This document shows positions 15,778 through 23,367 of a stretch of 38,014 nucleotides of DNA, one piece after another. The notes below the pieces were generated by a model. The model was not told the DNA's origin. It saw only the letters and a program-made list of their open reading frames with translations, and made no database searches. Made by a program: the position numbers and the translations under genes. Source of the stretch: an uncultured Prevotellaceae bacterium (GTDB lineage Bacteria; Bacteroidota; Bacteroidia; Bacteroidales; Bacteroidaceae); NCBI GenBank assembly GCA_902770195.1, contig CACXSA010000031.1:1-38014 (forward strand), given 5' to 3'. How positions within the stretch are numbered: the first letter of the stretch is position 1; each line of letters begins with the position of its first letter.

Positions 15778-17187
15778 TTAATCATGAACCATTAACCGAT
15801 CTATCAGTTCTTTTGTTGAAAGAAGTGATTGATCTCCAGTTTCCATATTCTTGAGGGTTACCTTGCCGGCATTCATCTCGTTCTCGCCAGCGAGGACGAC
15901 GAAGGGGATGTGCTTGGCATTGGCATAGGACATCTGCTTCTTCATCTTGGCAGCGTCGGGGTAGATCTCGGCACGGATGCCCTGGGCACGTACCTGACTG
16001 ATGATGGGCAGACAATAGGCGGTCTCCTGTTCTCCGAAGTTGATGAAGAGCACCTGCGTCGTGGTGAGCGAGTCCTTGGGATAGAGGTCCAGGGTGTTCA
16101 GCACATCATAGATGCGATCGACGCCAAAGGAGATGCCCACACCAGAGAGTCCGGGCATACCGAAGATGCCCGTGAGGTTGTCGTAGCGACCTCCTCCGGA
16201 GATGCTGCCCATCTCCACGTCCAAGGCCTTGACCTCGAAGATGGAACCGGTGTAATAGTTTAGTCCTCGCGCAAGCGTGAGGTCTAAACTAAATGAGGAA
16301 TGAGAAATGAGAAATGAGGAATGAGGTGCCGCCTTAGCTGATAGCATACCCATGATAAAACGGACTTCCTCGATGCCCTTCAGGCCAGTCTCGCTGTCCT
16401 TGAGGACGTCAGCGATGGTGGCGAGCTTCTCGTCGTTGGTGCCTTGCAGCAGGATGATGGGCTGGAGCTTTTGGATCTGCTCTTCCGTGAGGCCGTCGTC
16501 ACGCAGCTCGGCATTCACGTTGTCGATGCCTATCTTGTCGAGTTTGTCAATAGCTACGGTGATATCGACTATCTTGTCAGCGGCACCGATGACCTCGGCA
16601 ATACCGGTGAGGATCTTACGGTTGTTGATCTTAATCTCCACACGGACACCCAGGCGGCGGAACACCTCATCGACTATCTGCATGAGCTCGACCTCGTTGA
16701 GGAGGGAGTCGGAGCCTACCACATCGCCGTCGAACTGGTAGAACTCTCTGTAGCGGCCTTTCTGGGGACGGTCAGCACGCCATACGGGCTGTACCTGGTA
16801 GCGCTTGAAGGGCAGCTGGAGCTCGTCGCGATGCATCACCACATAACGGGCGAAGGGCACGGTGAGGTCGTAGCGCAGGCCTTTCTCGCAAATCTTCGCG
16901 GCCAGCGCAGCGGGGTTTTTAGGCACGGATGGACACGGAGGGACACGGAGGTCATCGTCTGATAACTTAGACAAGAAGTCGCCTGAGTTCAGAATCTTGA
17001 ACAGGAGCTTGTCGCCCTCTTCACCATACTTGCCCATGAGGGTCTGGAGGGTCTCCTGGGCAGGGGTCTCTATCTGTTGGAAACCATAGAGCTCATAGAC
17101 TGCCCTGATGGTATTGAAAATATAGTTGCGCTTGGCCATTTCTACGGGACCGAAGTCGCGCGTTCCTTTGGGAATACTTGGTTTCAT
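15778..17187 (-). CDS. hisS: Histidyl-tRNA synthetase with two repeat-derived insertions
   Basis: Class II synthetase charging tRNA-His. From the ATG at 17187 ([20 protein letters not shown]) it has 469 residues. The frame is open further upstream, but only through a spacer repeat array. Motif 2 region: [13 protein letters not shown], then [22 protein letters not shown]. HisA motif: [18 protein letters not shown]. Motif 3: GISFGVDRI. The C-terminal anticodon domain ends [11 protein letters not shown]. Bacteroidetes HisS is usually about 454 residues. Two loops are longer: residues 81-92 ([11 protein letters not shown], from CACGGATGGACACGG DNA) and about 287-300 ([13 protein letters not shown], from GAAATGAG DNA). 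Both are in frame and lie away from catalytic motifs. The last residues (LMVHD) also fall in an ACCATTAACC repeat. All motifs are intact, so the enzyme should work. Confidence 0.95.
   Translation of the reverse strand: MKPSIPKGTRDFGPVEMAKRNYIFNTIRAVYELYGFQQIETPAQETLQTLMGKYGEEGDKLLFKILNSGDFLSKLSDDDLRVPPCPSVPKNPAALAAKICEKGLRYDLTVPFARYVVMHRDELQLPFKRYQVQPVWRADRPQKGRYREFYQFDGDVVGSDSLLNEVELMQIVDEVFRRLGVRVEIKINNRKILTGIAEVIGAADKIVDITVAIDKLDKIGIDNVNAELRDDGLTEEQIQKLQPIILLQGTNDEKLATIADVLKDSETGLKGIEEVRFIMGMLSAKAAPHSSFLISHSSFSLDLTLARGLNYYTGSIFEVKALDVEMGSISGGGRYDNLTGIFGMPGLSGVGISFGVDRIYDVLNTLDLYPKDSLTTTQVLFINFGEQETAYCLPIISQVRAQGIRAEIYPDAAKMKKQMSYANAKHIPFVVLAGENEMNAGKVTLKNMETGDQSLLSTKELIDRLMVHD
16291..16326. 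repeat. GAAATGAG-type repeat inside hisS
   Basis: AATGAGGAATGAGAAATGAG and a further GAAATGAGGAATGAGG are coding DNA here. On the minus strand they read [13 protein letters not shown], placed between GMLSAK and SLDLTLARG. Other Bacteroidetes HisS proteins have a shorter unrelated loop there, as I recall them. Confidence 0.7.
16921..16952. repeat. CACGGATGGACACGG repeat inside hisS
   Basis: GGCACGGATGGACACGGAGG then GACACGG is embedded in frame, encoding [11 protein letters not shown] between the LSDDD and [13 protein letters not shown] segments. Confidence 0.8.
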
Positions 17188-17204
17188 ATATTTCTTCTTT
17201 TTTT

Positions 17205-17548
17205 GGCGCGGATGGACACGGATGGACACGGATTTTTGGGGGAGTCCAGGCGGGTTTTCCGACGTTTCACTTTTTTGGCGCGGATGGACACGGATGGACA
17301 CTGGTTTTAGCATATGTCCAGGCGGGGACACCGACGTTCTTCTTTTTTTTGGCACGGATGGACACGGATGGACACTGGTTTTAGCTTATGTCCAGGCGGG
17401 GACACCGACGTTCTTCTTTTTTTGGCACGGATGGACACGGATGGACACTGGTTTTAGCATATGTCCAGGCGGGGACACCGACGTTCTTCTTTTTTTGGCA
17501 CGGATGGCCACGGATGGACACTGGTTTTAGCTTATGTCCAGGCGGGGC
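17205..17548. repeat. Tandem array of five units of about 73 bp upstream of hisS
   Basis: Units start at GGC(G/A)CGGATGGACACGG near 17205, 17277, 17351, 17424 and 17497, giving periods of 72, 74, 73 and 73. Each reads CACGGATGGACAC, then TGGTTTTAGC(A/T)TATGTCC, AGGCGGGGACACCGACGTTC and a T-run. The first unit is the most diverged. The last copy supplies the final residues (TPRLDIS) and stop codon of the GxxExxY gene. As the period is not a multiple of three, open frames through it are not coding. Confidence 0.9.
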
Positions 17549-17940
17549 GTTCCGATAATTCTGTAATTTCTTGTATTTATCTTTCTTTTAACTTGTACAT
17601 TTTTTCCGAAGTTAATCAGGAGGCCAACCTCCATCTTACATGCGGTTAAGTAATTAAGCAACTGCCATTCATGTTCTGGACGTAGGTCAATCACGGATTT
17701 CAGTTCTACAATGACCTTGTCTTCCACAATCATGTCGGGGATATAGTGACCTACCAATTCTCCTTTATAATAGACATCCACTGGCTTTTGACATTCACAT
17801 TTAATCCCTCTTGCTGTTAACTCTTTATAGAGAGCATTACCATAGACAGCCTCCAGGAACCCAAAACCTAGGACATGATGGACTTCATGTGCTGCTCCGA
17901 TAATTTTCTCCGTTATGTCTTCATCTATCATCTTCTTCAA
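17527..17940 (-). CDS. GxxExxY family protein
   Basis: 137 residues with the family-defining GFLEAVY (about 27-33) after IIGAAHEVHHVLGFG. The core then reads YKGELVGHYIPDMIVEDKVIVELKSV, a PD-(D/E)XK-like arrangement (Asp in PDMIV, then ELK), and later EWQLLNYLTACKMEVGLLINFG and KRKINTRNYRIIG, the usual C-terminal signature. Biochemical function is not established for these proteins; they are frequent, scattered and often mobile in Bacteroidetes. The last seven residues come from the 73-bp repeat. It sits between purA and hisS, bounded on both sides by repeat DNA, so it is likely a transferred cassette. Confidence 0.88.
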   Translation of the reverse strand: MKKMIDEDITEKIIGAAHEVHHVLGFGFLEAVYGNALYKELTARGIKCECQKPVDVYYKGELVGHYIPDMIVEDKVIVELKSVIDLRPEHEWQLLNYLTACKMEVGLLINFGKNVQVKRKINTRNYRIIGTPRLDIS

Positions 17941-17945
17941 TCTAT

Positions 17946-18062
17946 ATTTGGCGCGGAGTTTTTATTTGGCGCGGAGTTTTTTTATTTGGCGCGAAGGTTT
18001 TTATTTGGCGCGGAGTTTTTTTATTTGGCGCGAAGGTTTTTATTTGGCGCGGAGGTTTTTTA
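17946..18062. repeat. Six tandem copies of TTTGGCGCGGAGTTTTT-type unit
   Basis: Units of about 18-22 bp (TTTGGCGCGGAG or TTTGGCGCGAAGG plus a T-run of 5-7) directly abut the start of the GxxExxY gene and run into the CACGGATGGACACGG repeat at 18066. Confidence 0.9.
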
Positions 18063-18065
18063 TTT

Positions 18066-18230
18066 GGCACGGATGGACACGGATGGACACGGATGGACAC
18101 GGACTTTTATTCCGCTATTTTATCCACCGCTTTTTATTTATATTCCGTGGCCATCCGTGGCCATCCGTGCCTAAAACTCTCCACCTATTAATTTCTCTCC
18201 GTGGCCATCCGCGTCCATCCGTGCCTAAAA
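18066..18230. repeat. Long inverted repeat between purA and the GxxExxY gene
   Basis: The left arm at 18066-18092 (GGCACGGATGGACACGG and on) pairs with the right arm at 18145-18171 (CCGTGGCCATCCGTGG and on) over 27 positions with 2 mismatches and a 52-base loop. A second right-arm copy at 18201-18227 offers an alternative pairing. It begins right after the purA stop on the minus strand and could act as a transcription end or a processing hairpin. Confidence 0.75.
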
Positions 18231-19511
18231 TTAATCTCTTACGATTGTTTGAGCACGGTCAGGACCAATGCTGATGATCTTGATGGGGGTCTCCAGTTCC
18301 TTCTCAAGGAAGGTGATGTAGTCACGGAAGGCCTGGGGGAACTGGGACTCGGAGGTGAACTGCGTCATGTCGGTCTTCCAGCCGGGGAGTTCCTCATAGA
18401 CGGGCTCGATGCCCTCTTCGATGTTATAGGGGAAGTCGCGGGTGAGGACACCGTTGACCTTATAGGCGGTACATGCCTTGATGGTGTCGAAGCCATCGAG
18501 GACGTCGGACTTCATCATGATGAGCTGGGTGACGCCATTGACCATGATGCTATAGCGGAGGGCTACCAGGTCGATCCAGCCACAGCGGCGCTCACGACCG
18601 GTGACGGCACCATACTCATGACCGAGGTCACGGATGAGCTTGCCAGTCTCGTCGAACAGCTCAGTGGGGAAAGGACCGGCACCGACACGGGTGCAGTAGG
18701 CCTTCATGATGCCATAGACCTCACCAATCTTGTTGGGACCAATGCCCAGACCGGTGCAGGCACCTGCACAGATGGTGTTAGACGAGGTGACAAAGGGATA
18801 GGAACCGAAATCGACATCGAGCATGGTGCCCTGAGCACCCTCACAAAGAATGGTCTTGCCGGCACGCAGTGCCTTGTTGATCTCATGTTCGGAATCGACC
18901 AGGTGGAAGCGGCGGAGGTAGTCTATGCCCTGGAGCCATTTCTGCTCGACCTTCGCAAACTCTACACTATCTACTGTAAAATTTAAACTATCAAGGATAG
19001 CCTCATGGCGAGCCTTATGAGCGGCATATTTCTCTTCGAAGTTGTCGAGGATGTCACCCACGCGGAGTCCATTGCGGGAGACCTTATCGGTATAGGTAGG
19101 TCCAATGCCCTTACCGGTGGTGCCTACCTTGTTCTTACCCTTTTGCGCCTCATAGGCTGCATCGAGCAAGCGATGGGTGGGCATGATGAGGTGGGCCTTC
19201 TTGGAGATATGCAGGCGGTCCTTCAGCTCATGACCGCTAGCCTCCAGTGCCTGGGCTTCCTCCATGAACAGGTCGGGAGCCAGGACGACACCATTGCCTA
19301 TGATATTCGTTTTGTCTCCCTGGAAAATACCGGAGGGAATGGAGCGAAGCACATATTTCTGACCTTCGAACTCCAGCGTATGACCGGCATTAGGACCTCC
19401 CTGGAAGCGAGCCACCACATCATACTGGGGGGTGAGCACATCAACGACCTTACCTTTTCCTTCATCGCCCCACTGCAAGCCCAGCAGGACATCAACTTTT
19501 CCTTGATTCAT
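18231..19511 (-). CDS. purA: Adenylosuccinate synthetase
   Basis: Catalyses GTP-dependent formation of adenylosuccinate from IMP and aspartate, the first committed step to AMP. 426 residues, a normal length. Visible motifs: LGLQWGDEGKGKVVD (GTP/phosphate loop with the catalytic Asp), FQGGPNAGHTLE (His), GTTGKGIGPTYTDK, LCEGAQGTMLDVDFGSYPFVTSSN, GRERRCGWIDLVALRY and the C-terminal IGPDRAQTIV. The start ATG lies inside the end of the Fur-family gene (20-bp overlap), so the two are co-transcribed. No repeat-derived insertion was seen in this gene. Confidence 0.97.
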   Translation of the reverse strand: MNQGKVDVLLGLQWGDEGKGKVVDVLTPQYDVVARFQGGPNAGHTLEFEGQKYVLRSIPSGIFQGDKTNIIGNGVVLAPDLFMEEAQALEASGHELKDRLHISKKAHLIMPTHRLLDAAYEAQKGKNKVGTTGKGIGPTYTDKVSRNGLRVGDILDNFEEKYAAHKARHEAILDSLNFTVDSVEFAKVEQKWLQGIDYLRRFHLVDSEHEINKALRAGKTILCEGAQGTMLDVDFGSYPFVTSSNTICAGACTGLGIGPNKIGEVYGIMKAYCTRVGAGPFPTELFDETGKLIRDLGHEYGAVTGRERRCGWIDLVALRYSIMVNGVTQLIMMKSDVLDGFDTIKACTAYKVNGVLTRDFPYNIEEGIEPVYEELPGWKTDMTQFTSESQFPQAFRDYITFLEKELETPIKIISIGPDRAQTIVRD

Positions 19512-20007
19512 TTTCTTTATCTTTTTGGTTCTTTTTCATATTCTCCATACGCGCCATACGGGTCATCTTAGCCTGACAGCTGCTGCAGATGCCGTAGATG
19601 TAGAGCGCGAAGCCGTCTTTATGAAAGCGCTTGGTGCGCAGTGAACGGACGGCATCGTCAACAGGCTGGAACTTCACCTCTGTCACCCTGCCACACATGG
19701 TGCAGACCTGATGGCAATGACTGCCGTTGTTATAGCATGCCTCGTAGCGCGTGGTGGTCTGGATATGGTGACGGATCACCAGACGCAGCTCCACGAAGAG
19801 CTTTAACGTGTTGTAGAGGGTGGCCCTGCTGACAGGGAAGTTGTAGTCGCCAATCAGCTTGTCGCCTAACTCTTCCAACGTGAAATGACCCTCCATTTCA
19901 TACACCGCATCGAGGATGGTGTAACGCTCCGGGGTCTTCCTATACTTGTTGAGTTCTAAGTAGTGGGTCAGTATATTCTTGACCGTTTCTTTGACACTTT
20001 CTCTCAT
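19492..20007 (-). CDS. Fur-family metal-dependent transcription regulator
   Basis: 171 residues with a winged-helix DNA-binding N-terminus (RKTPERYTILDAVYEMEGHFTLEELGDKL, then FPVSRATLYNTLKLFVELRLV) and a dimerisation/metal domain with HCHQVCTMCGRV and ICSSC, two CxxC pairs for structural zinc. The charged tail KKNQKDKENESRKS overlaps the purA start. Fur, Zur and PerR cannot be separated from this sequence alone. The regulatory site His cluster (HCHQVC) is present. A TACTTTTG box lies 31-38 bases upstream of the ATG. Its place ahead of purA suggests a shared transcript, not necessarily shared regulation. Confidence 0.92.
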   Translation of the reverse strand: MRESVKETVKNILTHYLELNKYRKTPERYTILDAVYEMEGHFTLEELGDKLIGDYNFPVSRATLYNTLKLFVELRLVIRHHIQTTTRYEACYNNGSHCHQVCTMCGRVTEVKFQPVDDAVRSLRTKRFHKDGFALYIYGICSSCQAKMTRMARMENMKKNQKDKENESRKS

Positions 20008-20037
20008 CTTATGTGGTTAAACTGGTTAAAAACCGCA

Positions 20038-20045
20038 CAAAAGTA
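20038..20045 (-). promoter_or_regulatory. Bacteroidetes -7 box for fur-purA
   Basis: TACTTTTG on the minus strand matches TAnnTTTG and gives a leader of roughly 25-30 bases before the Fur-family ATG. A TTG about 22 bases further upstream could serve as the -33 element. Confidence 0.55.
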
Positions 20046-20077
20046 CAAAGAATTTGGCAGAAACAGGCAAGAATTCT

Positions 20078-20812
20078 TTAAAAAATGTCTAAATGAATGG
20101 ATTTTGCCGCATTTTTTGCTAATCGCTCATAGAGAACACCCAATTCTGCGAAGCGCTGAAGACTCTGCATCGCTGCTTTGCGGACAGCGGGAAAGGGTCC
20201 TTGGAGTGCACAGAGTGCCTGGTCGAGGAATTCGTTGATGCCCCGCTCGTTGGGTTCCTGTCTGTTCATAAACAGACGGGTGAGGATATGGAAGCCACAG
20301 AGCTGGTCGTACTCCTTGTCGGAGGCTATCCATTGGTAGGCCTTCGCGGGAGCGTAAGGGAGGTACTGGTAGAGGTTGAAAGCCAGCTGTTCCGCAATCT
20401 CCTGGGAGGGTATCTGTTCCTGCCATATATCCACGACCTCAGGAAGTATCTCGTCAGGGGGCATCAGCATGGAAGCCAAGATCTTACACTCACGGATGTT
20501 CTCTTTGTAAAGGGCGATGGAAAGTTCGTATAAATTAAACATTAAACATGAAACATTAAATTCTTTGACTGAGTCAAAGCGACCAAGGTCGAGCGCGCTT
20601 CGCTCAGAATCATCAGAAACATTAAACGCGCTTCGCTCAGAATCATTAAACATTGCCTTGATCTCCTTGGCTTTTGCTTGCAAACGCGGAAGGGTGGCGC
20701 CCCAATTGAGGTGGTAATTCAGGCCCTTATCGCGCATAGACTGAGCGACGGCACCGTCCATCATTAAACGGAAGGACTGCTTGATCTCTTTTACCACATC
20801 CTGAATCTCCAT
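20078..20812 (-). CDS. AlkD/HEAT-like DNA alkylation repair family protein with a repeat-derived insertion
   Basis: 244 residues, mostly helical. The segments NLYELSIALYKENIRECKILASMLM and AEQLAFNLYQYLPYAPAKAYQWIAS, then CGFHILTRLFM and VRKAAMQSLQRFAELG, fit the HEAT-like repeats of the AlkD/DNA-alkylation-repair family, in which 'L-W-x-x-x-x-R-E-x-x-x-L-A' is typical. I cannot confirm the catalytic aromatic/Asp residues, so the assignment is tentative. Residues about 54-93 (MFNDSERSAFNVSDDSERSA onward) are encoded by CATTAAA words, small palindromes and a 20-base direct repeat, and split helix one from helix two. The insertion is in frame and about 40 residues long. Whether the protein still folds is unknown. 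Confidence 0.55.
   Translation of the reverse strand: MEIQDVVKEIKQSFRLMMDGAVAQSMRDKGLNYHLNWGATLPRLQAKAKEIKAMFNDSERSAFNVSDDSERSALDLGRFDSVKEFNVSCLMFNLYELSIALYKENIRECKILASMLMPPDEILPEVVDIWQEQIPSQEIAEQLAFNLYQYLPYAPAKAYQWIASDKEYDQLCGFHILTRLFMNRQEPNERGINEFLDQALCALQGPFPAVRKAAMQSLQRFAELGVLYERLAKNAAKSIHLDIF
20530..20655. repeat. Composite repeat inside the AlkD-like gene
   Basis: CATTAAACATGAAACATTAAA, then hairpins CTTTGAC-TGA-GTCAAAG (20563-20579), CGACC-AA-GGTCG (20580-20591) and GAGCG-CGCTT-CGCTC (20591-20605), then two exact 20-base copies of CGCGCTTCGCTCAGAATCAT at 20594-20613 and 20627-20646, separated by more CATTAAA sequence. The whole block is open in the gene's frame. Confidence 0.85.
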
Positions 20813-20856
20813 AACCTGAGCGAAGCGAATTTAATCTTTAATGTTTAATCTTTAAT

Positions 20857-22803
20857 CTACATCGTTCCATATTCCGTGCCATAGCGTAGCATCTGGTGGG
20901 CATAGGACTCGGAATAGTTCACTTGGATGTCACAGATGTCACCATGTTCATCGAGGACAGGGAGCAGCCAGGGATTGATGAAGCCCTTGTAAGGGGCGAG
21001 GTTCAACCGCTGGTAGCGAGCAAGTATCTCCGCATGTAGCTGGGGATCGACCGCTACGGCATAGGTCTCCACCAAATGGCGTGCAGCATCGTAGTCGCCT
21101 TCACTCTTAATACGCTGTATCTCAGCAAGAAGAGTAGCAAACAATGAACGAAGTCTTGAATAGTCGTTGATCTGCACATAGGTCTTGCCAGCACGCTGGA
21201 CAAACTGGATGACACCCCCACCCTGCGCATAGCACCAATGGGCTATGAGCGCCCGGTTGCGCATGTGTGCCTCCTCTATCTGATGACCTGGCTGGATACG
21301 TACCAGTTGTGTCATCAGCCCATTCATGATATAGGAATAATACTGCGCCTTGTACGCCTCTCCATCGGGAAGGAGTCCCAGCTCCACCAGTTTCGGGTCA
21401 GCCATATAATACAGGCCAAAGAGGTCGGCACGCGCCTCTTCTATGGTATTACCATAGGCCTTGAGTGCATCAGGGTCCGTGCCGGGCAGGAGTTGTCCTG
21501 AGCCATGTCCCAGGCATTCATGCAAATCAGTATGCAGGTCGTCGCAGCGGTCACCATATTTCCCGATGAGTGCCAGCGTTTCCGAGTCGATGACAAACTC
21601 CTCCTTGAAGCCAGAGCCATGGGATGCCTTGTTATAGGCATCGGTGATATTGGAGATGGTGATGCTCTTGGAACCATGCTGTGCCCTTATCCAGTCTGCA
21701 TTAGGCAGGTTAATGCCAATGGCCGTAGAGGGATATTCATCGCCTCCCAGCATGGCAGCACAGATGGCATTGGCCACCACCCCCTTGACTTTCGGTTTAC
21801 GGAAACGTGGGTCAACAGGGGAATGGTCTTCGAACCACTGGGCGTGTTTCGAGATGGTCTGGGTACGCTTGGTAGCCTCCAGGTCCTTATATTCCACGAT
21901 GCCCTCCCACGAACCCTTCAGTCCCAAGGGGTCGCCATAGACCTCGATAAACCCGTTGACAAAGTCAATGCGCCCCTCGTGTTCGTTGACCCACGAGATA
22001 CAATAGTCGTTGAAGATGCGCAAATCGCCCGTCTGGTAATAGTCTATCAGCAGTTGGATGGTATGTGCCTGATGGTCGTTCTCCGCCACTGTCTTGGCTT
22101 TCTCCAGCCAATAGACGATAGGACGGATGGCTTTGGCATAGCGACCAGAGGCAGACCACACCTCTTCGCAGACCACGCCATCGCGCTTGACGAGGGTGGT
22201 GTTCAGACCGTATGATATGGGGGTGGGATTGTCCTTGTCAGCAGCTTTCTGACAAGCATAGAACTGTTCTGCCTCCTGCTGGGTAACACCTTCATAGAAA
22301 TGGCAGGAGGACGTCTGTATCAAGTCCTCCCCATCCGCTTTATTGACACGTTTGGGGAGTACGGTAGGATCGAAAATAACGGGGAAAAGTTCACGACAAA
22401 ATTCTTCAAGGGTCTCACCCGCCCTCAAGGGAAGACGTGAGGCATCGACCTGCTGTAAGCATTGACGCAAAAAAGACTCGCTGAAGCCGGGCTGGAATTT
22501 CTCCGAGCCATAGTGATGATGGATGCCATTGGAGAACCATATACGCTTCAGATACGTCTCCAAAGCCTGGAAATCAGGGGTGTCGTGCGGAATGGTGAAG
22601 TCTGTATAGATAACCTCCAACAGCTTACGGATGCGGAGGTTATAACGGCCAAACTGGTCGAAAGTGATGTCACGACCATAGAGGGTGGCCTGCGAGAGGT
22701 AATAGACCAGTCGCTTCTGACACAAAGATAATTGCTCAAACCCGTTCAGTCGGTATCTGAGCAATTGAATGTCAGCGAAACGCTCATCGACATAGTTCAT
22801 CAT
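20857..22803 (-). CDS. Dipeptidyl-peptidase III-like zinc peptidase (family M49)
   Basis: 648 residues. The zinc site HECLGH is at about 428-433 (the HExxxH variant that defines M49), and EEARAD at about 455-460 supplies the third ligand. The family removes dipeptides from peptide N-termini. The YPSTAIGINLPNADWIRAQHGSKS and WCYAQGGGVIQFV segments agree with bacterial M49 members. Unlike some secreted Bacteroides DPP III proteins, there is no signal peptide: the N-terminus MMNYVDERFADIQLLRYRLN is polar, so a cytoplasmic location is inferred. The AraC-type gene ends 5 bases upstream on the same strand, which suggests a two-gene unit. Confidence 0.9.
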   Translation of the reverse strand: MMNYVDERFADIQLLRYRLNGFEQLSLCQKRLVYYLSQATLYGRDITFDQFGRYNLRIRKLLEVIYTDFTIPHDTPDFQALETYLKRIWFSNGIHHHYGSEKFQPGFSESFLRQCLQQVDASRLPLRAGETLEEFCRELFPVIFDPTVLPKRVNKADGEDLIQTSSCHFYEGVTQQEAEQFYACQKAADKDNPTPISYGLNTTLVKRDGVVCEEVWSASGRYAKAIRPIVYWLEKAKTVAENDHQAHTIQLLIDYYQTGDLRIFNDYCISWVNEHEGRIDFVNGFIEVYGDPLGLKGSWEGIVEYKDLEATKRTQTISKHAQWFEDHSPVDPRFRKPKVKGVVANAICAAMLGGDEYPSTAIGINLPNADWIRAQHGSKSITISNITDAYNKASHGSGFKEEFVIDSETLALIGKYGDRCDDLHTDLHECLGHGSGQLLPGTDPDALKAYGNTIEEARADLFGLYYMADPKLVELGLLPDGEAYKAQYYSYIMNGLMTQLVRIQPGHQIEEAHMRNRALIAHWCYAQGGGVIQFVQRAGKTYVQINDYSRLRSLFATLLAEIQRIKSEGDYDAARHLVETYAVAVDPQLHAEILARYQRLNLAPYKGFINPWLLPVLDEHGDICDIQVNYSESYAHQMLRYGTEYGTM

Positions 22804-22807
22804 GTGA

Positions 22808-23260
22808 CTAGCGTTTCTTTTCCGTCTTTACCTTCTCAGAAGGGTGCTGGGCAAGGTGCTTCAGACGATAATCACGTGGAGTCATGTTCATGATTTTGTA
22901 GAAAGAAGCATAGAACGACTGACGGTTGGCAAAGCCTACCATATCGCTCACCTCTTCCATGCGGAGGTCCTGATACCTGCGGTCCACAAGAATCGCCATG
23001 GCTTCCTCAATCCTGAACTTGTTGACGAAAGAAGTGTAGTTCATGTGGAAGCGGACATTCACCACTGCAGAGATGTAACGCGTGTTTGTTCCTAAATCTT
23101 CGGCAAGTTTTTTGGCTGAATAATCCTTATCCTTATACTTCTTTTGCATAACGATGATGTTGAGGATCTTCTCCTTCATCTCGTCCATCAACCTAGGGTT
23201 CACCAGACTTCTATAAGCCGCCTCTTTTTCCTTCTTTTCTGTAATGTTGTATTTGGCCAT
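22808..23260 (-). CDS. AraC-type helix-turn-helix protein
   Basis: 150 residues. The C-terminal 100 form an AraC/XylS DNA-binding domain: first helix-turn-helix YSAKKLAEDLGTNTRYISAVVN, then FVNKFRIEEAMAIL, and second helix-turn-helix MEEVSDMVGFANRQSFYASFYKIMNMTPRDYR, the usual AraC signature. The N-terminus (about 1-45) is short and charged, with no ligand-binding or sensor domain. It could be a stand-alone regulator. It directly precedes the M49 peptidase gene. Confidence 0.88.
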   Translation of the reverse strand: MAKYNITEKKEKEAAYRSLVNPRLMDEMKEKILNIIVMQKKYKDKDYSAKKLAEDLGTNTRYISAVVNVRFHMNYTSFVNKFRIEEAMAILVDRRYQDLRMEEVSDMVGFANRQSFYASFYKIMNMTPRDYRLKHLAQHPSEKVKTEKKR

Positions 23261-23297
23261 AACCCTACGAAAAATGATTAATATTATAAATTCATGG

Positions 23298-23305
23298 CAA
23301 AATTA
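23298..23305 (-). promoter_or_regulatory. Bacteroidetes -7 box for the AraC-type gene
   Basis: TAATTTTG on the minus strand matches TAnnTTTG, 38-45 bases before the ATG at 23260. A standard -33 TTTG is not obvious. Confidence 0.45.
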
Positions 23306-23367
23306 CAAAAAAATTCACATATCACCATGAAAGAAAATATAAAAAATGCAAAAAAGGAGGAAAATAA

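Noticed and set aside
17188-17355. HisS N-terminal extension of 56 residues
   Set aside because: It consists of translated spacer repeats. The family start [13 protein letters not shown] follows directly after it.
17126-17530. Plus-strand protein of repeated MDTDGHW-type units
   Set aside because: It is a translation of the 73-bp array. The period is not a multiple of three and the frame runs into the antisense of hisS.
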